Shown one piece after another: positions 52,368 through 61,278 of a stretch of DNA of 64,000 nucleotides. Source of the DNA: SB25 sp050180705 (lineage in GTDB: Bacteria; Bacteroidota; Bacteroidia; Bacteroidales; Tenuifilaceae). The translations under genes were made by a program, and so were the position numbers. Every line of letters begins with the position of its first letter. The stretch's first letter is position 1. The stretch spans positions 91,355 to 155,354 of the forward strand of contig JBFXDX010000012.1 in NCBI GenBank assembly GCA_050180705.1, read 5' to 3'. A model generated the notes under the pieces. It was not told where the DNA came from and searched no databases. It was given only the letters and a program-made list of their open reading frames with translations.

Positions 52368-53129
52368 TTACCTCTCCAACCACTCCTTAAAGCCCGAAAC
52401 GCGTTCGCGGCTAACAATTATATCCTCGTCGGTTTTTACGGTTGGAACTATTTTGAGGCGACTATTGGAGTAGGCCACAATATCGCGAATGGAGTTTATG
52501 CCAATAATACAAGCGCGGTTAACGCGATAAAATTCCGATGGATTTACAACCAGTTCAATTTGGTCGAGAGTTTGGTCAATGGCGTAGTCGCGACCCTCGA
52601 TGTTGCGGATAAACGTAGCCTTTTCCATACTATGGAAAAGGGCAATATCGCTACAGTTAATCATTTTAAGATGCTCGCCAACCTTTACCAAAAACCTCGA
52701 TTTATAGTTATTGCTCAGTTGATTTATTAGCGATGTAATTTGTGTTGTATCAAGTGAACTTGGGGTGTTTCTTGTACTTTCAAATTTCTCAATGGCTGCT
52801 TTTAGTTCATCTTCGTTAATGGGTTTAAGCAGATAATCGATACTGTTAACCTTGAATGCCTTTAGGGCATACTCGTTGTATGCAGTGGTGAAAATAACTG
52901 GAAAATCGATCTTTACCTGTTCAAAAATTTCGAAGCTTATTCCATCTGCCAACTGAATATCGAAAAATGCAAGTTGAGGATGAGGGTTTTGCTTCAGCCA
53001 TTTAACTGCTGATGACACGGAGTCGGGGCTTGTTTGCAGGTTAAAATTTGGTCTAATAGAACTAACCATTTTGGCAAGTCTATTGGCGGTTAAGCGCTCA
53101 TCTTCAATAATTAGGTAGTTCATCAACAA
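52368..53129 (-). CDS. LytTR family response regulator
   Basis: Response regulator of 253 residues. Receiver domain with acidic pair E9-D10, phospho-acceptor D57 (AFFDIQL) and Lys in LLKPINE; LytTR DNA-binding domain in the C-terminal 100 residues (FYRVNRACIIGINSI). An alternative ATG two codons downstream is equally plausible. Last gene of the TonB receptor-TPR-kinase-ICMT-regulator operon; the LytS-type kinase two genes up is the expected partner. Confidence 0.93.
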   Translation of the reverse strand: MLMNYLIIEDERLTANRLAKMVSSIRPNFNLQTSPDSVSSAVKWLKQNPHPQLAFFDIQLADGISFEIFEQVKIDFPVIFTTAYNEYALKAFKVNSIDYLLKPINEDELKAAIEKFESTRNTPSSLDTTQITSLINQLSNNYKSRFLVKVGEHLKMINCSDIALFHSMEKATFIRNIEGRDYAIDQTLDQIELVVNPSEFYRVNRACIIGINSIRDIVAYSNSRLKIVPTVKTDEDIIVSRERVSGFKEWLER

Positions 53130-53138
53130 AAATCTAAA

Positions 53139-53696
53139 TTATAAAATCCAGGGTAAAATTTTGCTTGTATGTGTTTTGTAATTGGTATAAGTATCGCCAA
53201 ATTCACTAATGAGTATCTGCTCTTCCACATAAATTCGGTATAGTATTGCGGCAAGCATCGGTAAAGCAATTCCTATTAGTGAAATTACACTATTCAAACT
53301 TATTGCAAAACCAACCATAATTAGTAGTAATCCAGAATAGCTTGGGTGACGTACGTACTTATAAATGCCATCGGTTTTAAGTTTGTGATTGTTTGATATT
53401 GCAACATCAACAGTAAAGGCACTACTTAGTTGAATAATAGCAATCCATCGAGTAATTGCGCCCAAAACAATTATTACTACACCAAAAATTGCAATAGCTA
53501 AATTTATAAGTGTCCATACTTTATAGTTGGCGAAAGTAAATCCGAAAGTAAAGCATAGGGTGATAGTTACCCAGAGTATAGCTAGAGAACCTTTGTCGTT
53601 TTTACGTTTCGAATCAATCTTTTTCGATCGTTTAACAAGCATCAGGGCAAACTCCGATACAAAAAATAGTATTGATAGTAATATTAGGTATTTCAT
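53139..53696 (-). CDS. Isoprenylcysteine carboxyl methyltransferase (ICMT) family membrane protein
   Basis: Membrane protein of 185 residues with about five helices. The ICMT signature RHPSYSG (near 115) and the C-terminal EEQILISEFGDTYTNYK are present. Bacterial members methylate unknown carboxyl or lipid substrates; prenylated proteins are not expected. Unusually it sits between a kinase and its regulator: 9 bases to the LytTR gene and 11 to the kinase. It may act in signal modulation or membrane lipid modification. Confidence 0.87.
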   Translation of the reverse strand: MKYLILLSILFFVSEFALMLVKRSKKIDSKRKNDKGSLAILWVTITLCFTFGFTFANYKVWTLINLAIAIFGVVIIVLGAITRWIAIIQLSSAFTVDVAISNNHKLKTDGIYKYVRHPSYSGLLLIMVGFAISLNSVISLIGIALPMLAAILYRIYVEEQILISEFGDTYTNYKTHTSKILPWIL

Positions 53697-53707
53697 TCTG
53701 TTCTGTT

Positions 53708-54811
53708 TTAAGAAATTGATTTAACAATAGGGACTTTTACTGTAAAATAGTTTTCGTCCTGAGTGATTTCCAACGGTTGATGCGAGAAGTATTCGTACCT
53801 TTTGCTTATGGTTTCTAACCCAATACCATTGGAGTCCTGAATAATCCTGCGTTTTTGAAGATTGTTCTGGACAATAATAAATTCACCTTCTCTCCAAAGT
53901 TTCACGGTAAGAGGTTTTTCCTCTGAAATAATATTGTGCTTAAAGCAGTTTTCCAGTAATGTTTGTAACGATAATGGAATGATATAGCCCGATAAATCAT
54001 TGATATCGATGGTTACCGTTAAGCTTTCGTCGTGTCGTATTTGGTGAAGGTTGATGTAAGATTTAACAAACTTTATTTCATCATCTAAACTTACCAATTC
54101 CTTATCTCTTTGGTCGAGGACATACCGGTAAATATCTGAAAATTGCTGAATAAATTGCTTCGCTTTAGTTGCATCCGTATCGACCAACGAGGTTAAAACA
54201 CTTAAACTGTTAAATAGAAAATGTGGGTTAACCTGGCTTTTTAATGCATCGTAGCGAAGTTGAATTGCCTCCTGTTTTAGTTTTTCCTCATTGATTGTAG
54301 CAATTCTCCACCATTTGAAAAAGTATGCTAAGTAGAAGCTAATAGTAATAAGTTCCGAAATTAGTAGTTCAAAAAACATTGCTGGTATATAATTCGGAAC
54401 GTTACCAATAAAGTTAATCTTAAATATGAACTGATATACTACTAAGTTTATAAAGAATACGGCCACACTGCTGTATGATATTGAACATATTAGCGATATA
54501 ACTAAAGTTTTCTTTGGATCAACGCTCCACGGAAATTTCTTGTCTATTAGCCAGCCAACAATTTGATTTCCTTTCCATAACAGGTATGCTAGGCAGAATC
54601 CTAAAATTGAGCCTTTATACGATATATCGAAATTTGTAAAAAGTCTATTTCCAACGAATATATATGTAACCAGAAGACTTAAAAGATAGCAAAGTATGAT
54701 ATCTCTGGTTTCGTGCAGTATAACGTGAATTTTATTTTTTTTATTCATTTCCTCTGGGTTTAAAAACTCCCGACTTAATATCTCTGCAAGCCGAGAGTAT
54801 TCTGTAATCAT
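53708..54811 (-). CDS. LytS-type (His_kinase) sensor histidine kinase
   Basis: Sensor kinase of 367 residues with four N-terminal membrane helices (about 37-168) and a His_kinase domain. Phospho-accepting H197 is in QVNPHFLFNSL; the ATP pocket has TLLENCFKHNI and GIGLETISKR. This type normally pairs with LytTR regulators, here two genes downstream. It starts 6 bases after the TPR gene and has no extracytoplasmic domain, so the signal may be membrane- or partner-derived. Confidence 0.93.
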   Translation of the reverse strand: MITEYSRLAEILSREFLNPEEMNKKNKIHVILHETRDIILCYLLSLLVTYIFVGNRLFTNFDISYKGSILGFCLAYLLWKGNQIVGWLIDKKFPWSVDPKKTLVISLICSISYSSVAVFFINLVVYQFIFKINFIGNVPNYIPAMFFELLISELITISFYLAYFFKWWRIATINEEKLKQEAIQLRYDALKSQVNPHFLFNSLSVLTSLVDTDATKAKQFIQQFSDIYRYVLDQRDKELVSLDDEIKFVKSYINLHQIRHDESLTVTIDINDLSGYIIPLSLQTLLENCFKHNIISEEKPLTVKLWREGEFIIVQNNLQKRRIIQDSNGIGLETISKRYEYFSHQPLEITQDENYFTVKVPIVKSIS

Positions 54812-54817
54812 TCAAAG

Positions 54818-55465
54818 TTAACTATTTTCCTTTACGCAAGTTTCGAGCATTCGTTGATTCGATTTTGCGCCCCATTTAGGTAAAATGCTATTCGCGTGGT
54901 TTTCTTTATCAAATAATAGTTTGGCTTCCTGAAATTTAGGTAATGCTTTTTTACTACCACCACCAAACATTCTGGGTGTGTAGTAGATATTTTGTCCAAG
55001 TAGGTATTGAGCTCTTGGATTATTTGGGTTTTCATTTACTGCTTTTTCTAAAATTTCTGTAGCCTTTTGCGAGTAGGTCATTCCTCGCATAGCGTTAACC
55101 TGAATTCTTCCTTGATATAGAAATCCTTGTATAGCGTAAAGTTCAGATTTGTCGCCATTAATTTCCAGTGCTTTATCGATGCTTTTTTGTGCTACGTCAA
55201 GCAAGGCATCTTTCTTATCTCCATCGTTCTCTCTAAAACTTAGATTGATGTATGTGAATGCGTGGTAATAAAGTGGTTCCCATTTGGTTGTTTCAACAGT
55301 TGCAATTCTTTCGAATTGACTGGCAACGGTTTGTAGATCTACTGCTGTTTTGGCGCTATCGAATAGAGTTAGAGTTTCTTTCATTGCGCTTTCGAAGTTT
55401 GGCTGCTGAGCCATTGCATTTCCTAAAACCATTAGGGTAATTGCTGTTAAAATTGTTCTTTTCAT
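54818..55465 (-). CDS. Exported TPR-like protein
   Basis: Secreted protein of 215 residues. A signal peptide (MKRTILTAITLMVLGNAMAQ) is followed by helical TPR-like repeats (SIDKALEINGDKSELYAIQG, ILEKAVNENPNNPRAQYLLG). I use the ATG at 55465; the longer frame adds 15 unlikely residues. Second gene of the operon, after the TonB receptor. The conserved NIYYTPRMFGGG segment marks a family often placed beside such receptors. It could scaffold a periplasmic partner. Confidence 0.8.
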   Translation of the reverse strand: MKRTILTAITLMVLGNAMAQQPNFESAMKETLTLFDSAKTAVDLQTVASQFERIATVETTKWEPLYYHAFTYINLSFRENDGDKKDALLDVAQKSIDKALEINGDKSELYAIQGFLYQGRIQVNAMRGMTYSQKATEILEKAVNENPNNPRAQYLLGQNIYYTPRMFGGGSKKALPKFQEAKLLFDKENHANSILPKWGAKSNQRMLETCVKENS

Positions 55466-55543
55466 TTTGTTTGTGTTATTAAGTTGTTTTGTAATTTGAT
55501 TTTTTGACAATTAGATTGATTGGTAATATCCTTCTCTGATTCA

Positions 55544-55580
55544 AATAGTCCTATAGTCACACAGTCTAATAGCCTTATAG
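55544..55580. repeat. Two short direct repeats at the end of the TonB receptor gene
   Basis: AATAGTCCTATAG (55544-55556) and AATAGCCTTATAG (55568-55580) agree at 11 of 13 positions, 24 bases apart. The second overlaps the receptor stop codon. Confidence 0.45.
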
Positions 55581-57707
55581 CGTTATAAACATTCCCACGA
55601 AGTAGAATCTCTTGCTATCACTTTTTAGAGGGAAGGCCTCGTAAGTACCTTCGGCATTGGGTTGACTGTAGTAGCGATAGCCGTAAATATTGTCGCGGCC
55701 TAGCAGGTTATTTATCGAAGCATAAATAATTGTAGATTTTCCGAAAATAGTTCTTAAGTGACTGCAATTGATGCTGATATCGTGATAGAAAGGAGTGCGG
55801 CCATCCATAAACTGAGCACTATTGGGATTGTTGTAAGGACGTCCAGTAGAGAATGTTGTGGATACTGCAAACTGGGTGGTAATGCTTTGTATCCATTTCT
55901 TTGCCACAAAACTTGCTGAGTGTGTAGGTGCGAACGAAGGTGTTGCCATTTCAGGGTAATAACGATACTGGCGTTTTGAGTCTACATATGAGTAGGAAAT
56001 CCAGTACTCAAGGCCTTTGAAAGTTTTTCTATCGCGGAAGTATATGTCAATTCCTTGTGAATGTCCTTTTCCCGAATTACTGTATGATTTTCCGTTCCAG
56101 AATTCATCAGAATTATAGGTTACAAGATTTTTGTACTCCTTTTTATACGCTTCAATTCTGAACATTCTGTCGTTCTTTTCCCACTGGAAATTGGCTATGT
56201 AATGGTTTGCTTGTTCGAAACTGAGGTTATGTGTGAATCGAAGCAGGTCGTCCTCGGGAGTTTGGTAAAAATTGCCGTATGCAAGCGATAGTTGCGATGA
56301 ATTTGTGATTTTTACAGCGGCCGAAAGCCTTGCACCTAAGTTGTTATCGTTTAGTAAACTGCTGCGTTCGCCTCTAATTCCCGCTCTTAGGGCAACTTTA
56401 CTGATTGGTCTATAATCAGCCTCTGCATAAATTGCAGTTTCGAAATCATCGAATTTACTGTTATTGCTGAACGATGTGCTAACCTCGTTGTAATTCTGAT
56501 TGAAATAGTTATAGGTTTCCTCTGCTCCAAATAGCAGCGATGCATTCTCGTTAAAACTCTTTTTTAAAGTGATTTTAGCTTGCAGATTTCTGTTGGTTTC
56601 GTCAACTATGTACGATTGAAGGTTCAAATTATTTTTGTCGATTGTAAAGGCAATTCCGCTTTTTATGTACCACTCTTTGCCCAACTTATCATTGTACGAT
56701 AGATTAGTATAATTATTCTTGTTTTCAATAGATATGTTCGACATTGAACCCGGAACTGTTAAGTCGGGGTACTGCAGTCCAAACTGAGTTCCAGAGTATG
56801 AACTGAAAACTTTTAGTATTCCATCTTCCCCGAACTTTTGGCGAGCAACCAATGTTAAACCTACCGACTCGGGATATTTATTCATATCGAAACGTTTGGA
56901 GGAGAGTTGATAGTAGGGCTGTAGATTCATATACTCAACTCCAAGAGATATAGATGATTTTTCCCCTTTTAGCGTTTGAGAAATTCCGCCTCCAATCGAC
57001 ATTAGCGATATGTCAGTTTGTGTTTTTCGGGGAAGTGCGTTAGAGTTAAGAATCAATGCTGATGATAGAGCTTGTCCATATTCGGCGGAGTATCCTCCAG
57101 TGCTAAATGTTGTTCCGCTAAACAGGAAAGGGGAGAAGCGACAACGACTTGGAAGATCTGGAACATTGGAACTGTAAGGCTTTTTCGAAAGTAAACCATC
57201 AATAAAAGTTTTACTCTCGTATCCATCGCCACCACGAACAAATAGACGACCATCTTCGCCAACAGTGGCTGTGCCTGGCAGCGAAGTTAATGCACCATAA
57301 ATATCGCCTGTGGCGCTTGGTGTTGTAACAATATCGAGAGGTTGAAGAGTTACACTTCTATTTCTATCGGCAGTTTCGAAAGTTCCTGCCGATATTACAA
57401 CTCCCTCAATTTGGTTTGCGCTTTCCTTAAGTTTAAAGTTAATTTCAGTTTGTGATGAAGTGTTTACCTGAATTTCCTGATTGATGTAACCCATATAGGT
57501 TGCAGTCAGAGTGGGATTTTGGGCATTTACTTTTAGATTATAATTTCCGATAGAGTCGGTTACAGTGCCATTGTAAGTCCCTTTGACAATAATATTGGCA
57601 CCAACTAAAGGATTTCCATTCTTGTCAACTACTTTGCCTTTCACAATAATCTGGGCATTTAAGTTGACTGTAAAAAGTATTGATGCTACGATTAAAATGT
57701 TTTTCAT
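55575..57707 (-). CDS. TonB-dependent receptor with CarboxypepD_reg-like domain
   Basis: Outer-membrane TonB-dependent receptor of about 710 residues. A signal peptide is followed by a CarboxypepD_reg-like beta-sandwich (VKGKVVDKNGNPLVGANIIV, about 20-105), a plug (GEDGRLFVRGGDGYESKTF, then FSTGGYSAEYGQALSS) and a beta-barrel ending in aromatic-rich strands. The ATG at 57707 (MKNIL) is preferred. It is first in an operon with TPR, LytS kinase, ICMT and LytTR genes. No SusD partner, so a small solute or siderophore-like ligand is more likely than a glycan. Confidence 0.9.
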   Translation of the reverse strand: MKNILIVASILFTVNLNAQIIVKGKVVDKNGNPLVGANIIVKGTYNGTVTDSIGNYNLKVNAQNPTLTATYMGYINQEIQVNTSSQTEINFKLKESANQIEGVVISAGTFETADRNRSVTLQPLDIVTTPSATGDIYGALTSLPGTATVGEDGRLFVRGGDGYESKTFIDGLLSKKPYSSNVPDLPSRCRFSPFLFSGTTFSTGGYSAEYGQALSSALILNSNALPRKTQTDISLMSIGGGISQTLKGEKSSISLGVEYMNLQPYYQLSSKRFDMNKYPESVGLTLVARQKFGEDGILKVFSSYSGTQFGLQYPDLTVPGSMSNISIENKNNYTNLSYNDKLGKEWYIKSGIAFTIDKNNLNLQSYIVDETNRNLQAKITLKKSFNENASLLFGAEETYNYFNQNYNEVSTSFSNNSKFDDFETAIYAEADYRPISKVALRAGIRGERSSLLNDNNLGARLSAAVKITNSSQLSLAYGNFYQTPEDDLLRFTHNLSFEQANHYIANFQWEKNDRMFRIEAYKKEYKNLVTYNSDEFWNGKSYSNSGKGHSQGIDIYFRDRKTFKGLEYWISYSYVDSKRQYRYYPEMATPSFAPTHSASFVAKKWIQSITTQFAVSTTFSTGRPYNNPNSAQFMDGRTPFYHDISINCSHLRTIFGKSTIIYASINNLLGRDNIYGYRYYSQPNAEGTYEAFPLKSDSKRFYFVGMFITL

Positions 57708-57772
57708 TGTTTCCATCTTTTATATTGTTTCGGAAACAAAATTGTGGCATCCAAACCTTTATAGAAAAAAAA

Positions 57773-57799
57773 TCCCGATGAGCTGTTGAATCATCGGGA
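57773..57799 (-). terminator. Terminator of the beta-glucan cluster
   Basis: TCCCGATGA/TCATCGGGA 9-bp stem with a 9-base loop and a T8 run on the minus strand, 60 bases after the phosphorylase stop. Confidence 0.92.
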
Positions 57800-57858
57800 C
57801 GAGTTGTAAAAATCCACCAACTAGTTGTAAACGCTTAATTTTTCATTAAGAAATTTGT

Positions 57859-60800
57859 CTACTTTGAAATATGGATAATCACCTTTGCTATTTTTTTATC
57901 TCTTGTAAATACTGATTGGCTAATATCTTTGGGTAATGTATAGCTATTTATGCTGATTGCTTTCCCATCCGAGTACTCAACATTTATACCGATTTCTTTA
58001 CTTAGAATGTAGGCGAATGGTGTAGAACAGTATGTTACTGTTAGCCAAGGTGCACTGTGATTATTGGATTTGTGAAATTCTTTTGGGTTAAGCATATATG
58101 GGTTTATAACTATTTGTCCATTTTTTACCGAGATACCCAATTCCAAGAATCTTGATATAATATCTTCTTTCACCTGTCCAGTCATTCCTGGTTGTTGAAC
58201 GCCTGCCATTATTGGAGTGTGCGAGTATGGATCGAAAGGGAAAGAGCCATACTCCGATGGCGATTTGTGTGCACCAATTCCTTTTTTTACATCGGAGTAA
58301 TGCAACTTTAGTTCGTTGATTACTTTACCATCCTCGTTATTGGCAATTGCTTGCTGAATTGATTCGCCAACTGCGAGTAATAGTTTCGAAACCATATGCC
58401 AGTATATGCTTCCAAGTCCCTCGTACTTGTAAAATGTACCAGAACGACCAGTAAACGATTGATGGTCGAATATATTTTCGTAGATATCCAACACTTCTTG
58501 GATATCATCCTTATCAATATTGATAGTTGATTTCGCTTTGCAGTTTTCAAGAGCCTTTGCTAAATATTCGGCATTGATGAAATCGGCGTTGAAATGGTAC
58601 TTTCCAGTTTGATCCTTTACGATTATTGAAGTATCACCAGTTTTTACCAATTCCTGAAGGGTCTTGCTAGCATTGACTAAATTCTCCGAGATATTGTTCT
58701 TCTCTAAAAATGTGGGTAATTTCTTATTTGGATAGAGAATATAGCTTTGCTGATCGGGGCGGAATAAATTGCTATTTCTTAAAGAATCCAGTAGGTTAAC
58801 GGTTTCTTTTGCCGATAGAATTCCTGAACCCAGAACAGCAACCTGCCCTTCGAGCATCTCGTTAAGATATCGAATAGAAATTGAATTGTTTGAGAAACTT
58901 GCTAGATTGTAGGAGTGATACATTCCATCGGAACGTTTATTTGCTTTAATAGATTGCGCAATAAATTCCTGAATAGTCGATAAAAAGTTGATTAATTCAA
59001 CTTTTGCAATTGTTTCTTTGTTGTTTGAGAATCCATCATAAACAGTTTTTCTATAGTTCTCTCCTGCAATTCCTAACTGATCTGCTAAACTTCTTCGAGA
59101 AGCATTGTCGAAACCAGCATTTATAAATTTCTTATGTTGATTGAAACTTCTATTTATTTCGTTAAAGAACGCCAGTATTTCATTGGATACAACGAATTTA
59201 TCGGCTTCAGATGAATTGTAGAGTTTCCGCATAAACACCACAAACCGATGTAGGTTGTAAAGCGTAACCATTGAAGTGCCATTGCCCACAAGCGCGTTGT
59301 TGGCATCATTCCACTCGGGGCGGAGAGTATTCATCCAAATGCCGGCCTCGGGAAAAAAGTTGCTTAGTTTTGCCAGAAGCGTTGCCAGTAACTTTTCAGT
59401 AAGAGAGACAAGTTTAACATTGCCTTCAGAATCGAGAATTAACTTGGCATCGTATCCATATGTTTCAACAGAGTTTTCGATAGATTTATGTAATGCATTA
59501 TCGAAATTTACTGTGTTTTTAGGGTTTGCAACTATGTTTTTGTAGCCTTTAATTCGATATGGAACATTTGCATAAGCAAAAATCTCACTATTTAGCCATG
59601 AATCAAGGAATCCCGGGAAATGATTGTTGGAAAGTTCCATCAATCTTAACAAGTAGATTATTTGATGATCGCCCCAGTAGCCTATGTTCGACCACGGATT
59701 TTCGGGCTCAATTACTTCCCAGTCTATTCCATCCTTTGTTATTCGGTAAGGATTGTATCCATCGGCGGTGCTAGCATTCAGAAATTTTGCGATTATTGAG
59801 TTGATAAACGCTGGATAGGAAAGTGACAGGGCTTCCCAGTTTTGGAATATATCGCGCCAATTCCCCTGGTAGTATAGGATTCGATTTCCATCCTTATCTT
59901 TTACATTGATATTAAATGCGTTCCATGGACGGCTGGGGTCGCCATGACGGCGGCTAAATGTTAATGGTAAATACTCAAGGAATAAACGGTAAAGATTAGA
60001 GTCATTCTTTGACTTGATTAAATTTTCAAGTTCAGAGTACTGAATTGATTCAGGAAGACTCTCAAAAAACTCGTTATAAGTATTGCCAATTTTAGTATTG
60101 AAATGCCTAATATGCTTAACGAAATCACTTTTGCTGATGTAGTAATTGTTGTTATAAATTCCGCCTCGCATAACGTTAAACAGCGTGTTGGAAAAGTGGC
60201 GTGCAGCAATATTCTCATCAGCCGTATCCTGAATTCCGTCGGCCTGTGCAATTATTGATTGTAATGTTTTTGTACCTTTTTCGATGTCCTGCTCAAGCAA
60301 TTCAGCAATATTCTTGCTGCTTTTTAGGAACAAGATAAGATTATTAATTTGAGTAGAATCCTGATTCACTTCGGCAGCAAAATACCAATCCTTAGCATCG
60401 TTAGGGCTTAATAGAAACTGATTTGCAATAAAGAAAGCACCTCTAACACCTTTAGCTTCAGTTTCGTTGCGAATTGCTTTTCCTTGCCTAAAATTCTCGA
60501 GTTGTGCCGAACTCAACAGGAATAAACTATTTGGTAAACCGTAACTCCAAATTGTTGTGGTTCTAAGAGCTTCGCTGGGCTCAGCTCTATCGGCCATAAT
60601 TGATTCCATACGAAATAAGCCAAGTCCCATATCCTGAATCAACTCGCTTTTTTTATATGCATCAACAAGGGTTGAAAATTTAGTCTGTGTGAATTCATTA
60701 ACTCCGTAAGGAAGAATGTTTTGTAAACCATCAATAATGTAAAGCCCAATGGATTGATTTGAATTGTTGGATAACCAACTCTTCTTAATCCAACCAAACT

Positions 60801-61260
60801 TGTCAGAGTTCATCCAACTATAGCAAAACGTGACTTCTAGATCGAGATTCTGTTCCTGAAAAATGATTTTGTTGCCAATTACGCTTTTAAGAATTTTTCG
60901 CTGTATGGAGTAAATTCCCCTATAACGATCAGAGAATGGTTCCCACAGGTAAACCTTTCCGTTTTTTGATACTTGTATGATAGTTTTACTCCCAGTAATT
61001 TCCGATGATTCGTGAATTTTATCGTCGGTATAGTATGGAAATATTGCATTATTGGAACTAATGCGACCTGCAGTTAGACCACCGGTGCTCGATATGTACA
61101 TCCAATGGTTAGAATCACTGGCAATACTTATAAAGAAAGGTAACATTGAATCGTACCCATCTATCTCATAAAATTTCTCATCGCCAATTTGGGTAAACTT
61201 TCCTGTTACAGCATTTGGGTTGCTGTTGAACTTGTTATTGCCAATGTATAAATTGTCCAT
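57859..61260 (-). CDS. GH94/GH149-like beta-glucan phosphorylase, cytosolic
   Basis: Large cytosolic protein of 1133 residues with no signal peptide. An N-terminal beta-sandwich (about 1-300, VYLWEPFSDRYRGIYSI) precedes an alpha-barrel domain. Family-like stretches include RRHGDPSRPWNAFNI, YYQGNWRDIFQNWEAL and NIGYWGDHQIIYL, whose D531 is a candidate catalytic acid. Length and motifs fit clan GH-Q phosphorylases; GH149, which cleaves beta-1,3-oligoglucans with phosphate, is the best guess because GH16 and GH3 genes are next door. GH94 or GH161 cannot be excluded. Last gene of the cluster, 18 bases after the transporter. Confidence 0.72.
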   Translation of the reverse strand: MDNLYIGNNKFNSNPNAVTGKFTQIGDEKFYEIDGYDSMLPFFISIASDSNHWMYISSTGGLTAGRISSNNAIFPYYTDDKIHESSEITGSKTIIQVSKNGKVYLWEPFSDRYRGIYSIQRKILKSVIGNKIIFQEQNLDLEVTFCYSWMNSDKFGWIKKSWLSNNSNQSIGLYIIDGLQNILPYGVNEFTQTKFSTLVDAYKKSELIQDMGLGLFRMESIMADRAEPSEALRTTTIWSYGLPNSLFLLSSAQLENFRQGKAIRNETEAKGVRGAFFIANQFLLSPNDAKDWYFAAEVNQDSTQINNLILFLKSSKNIAELLEQDIEKGTKTLQSIIAQADGIQDTADENIAARHFSNTLFNVMRGGIYNNNYYISKSDFVKHIRHFNTKIGNTYNEFFESLPESIQYSELENLIKSKNDSNLYRLFLEYLPLTFSRRHGDPSRPWNAFNINVKDKDGNRILYYQGNWRDIFQNWEALSLSYPAFINSIIAKFLNASTADGYNPYRITKDGIDWEVIEPENPWSNIGYWGDHQIIYLLRLMELSNNHFPGFLDSWLNSEIFAYANVPYRIKGYKNIVANPKNTVNFDNALHKSIENSVETYGYDAKLILDSEGNVKLVSLTEKLLATLLAKLSNFFPEAGIWMNTLRPEWNDANNALVGNGTSMVTLYNLHRFVVFMRKLYNSSEADKFVVSNEILAFFNEINRSFNQHKKFINAGFDNASRRSLADQLGIAGENYRKTVYDGFSNNKETIAKVELINFLSTIQEFIAQSIKANKRSDGMYHSYNLASFSNNSISIRYLNEMLEGQVAVLGSGILSAKETVNLLDSLRNSNLFRPDQQSYILYPNKKLPTFLEKNNISENLVNASKTLQELVKTGDTSIIVKDQTGKYHFNADFINAEYLAKALENCKAKSTINIDKDDIQEVLDIYENIFDHQSFTGRSGTFYKYEGLGSIYWHMVSKLLLAVGESIQQAIANNEDGKVINELKLHYSDVKKGIGAHKSPSEYGSFPFDPYSHTPIMAGVQQPGMTGQVKEDIISRFLELGISVKNGQIVINPYMLNPKEFHKSNNHSAPWLTVTYCSTPFAYILSKEIGINVEYSDGKAISINSYTLPKDISQSVFTRDKKIAKVIIHISK

Positions 61261-61278
61261 GTTTGCAATGAAATATAA

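Noticed and set aside
55575..57707. SusC-type polysaccharide locus
   Set aside because: No SusD gene is adjacent and the receptor is shorter than SusC proteins (about 1000 residues), so it is called a general TonB receptor.
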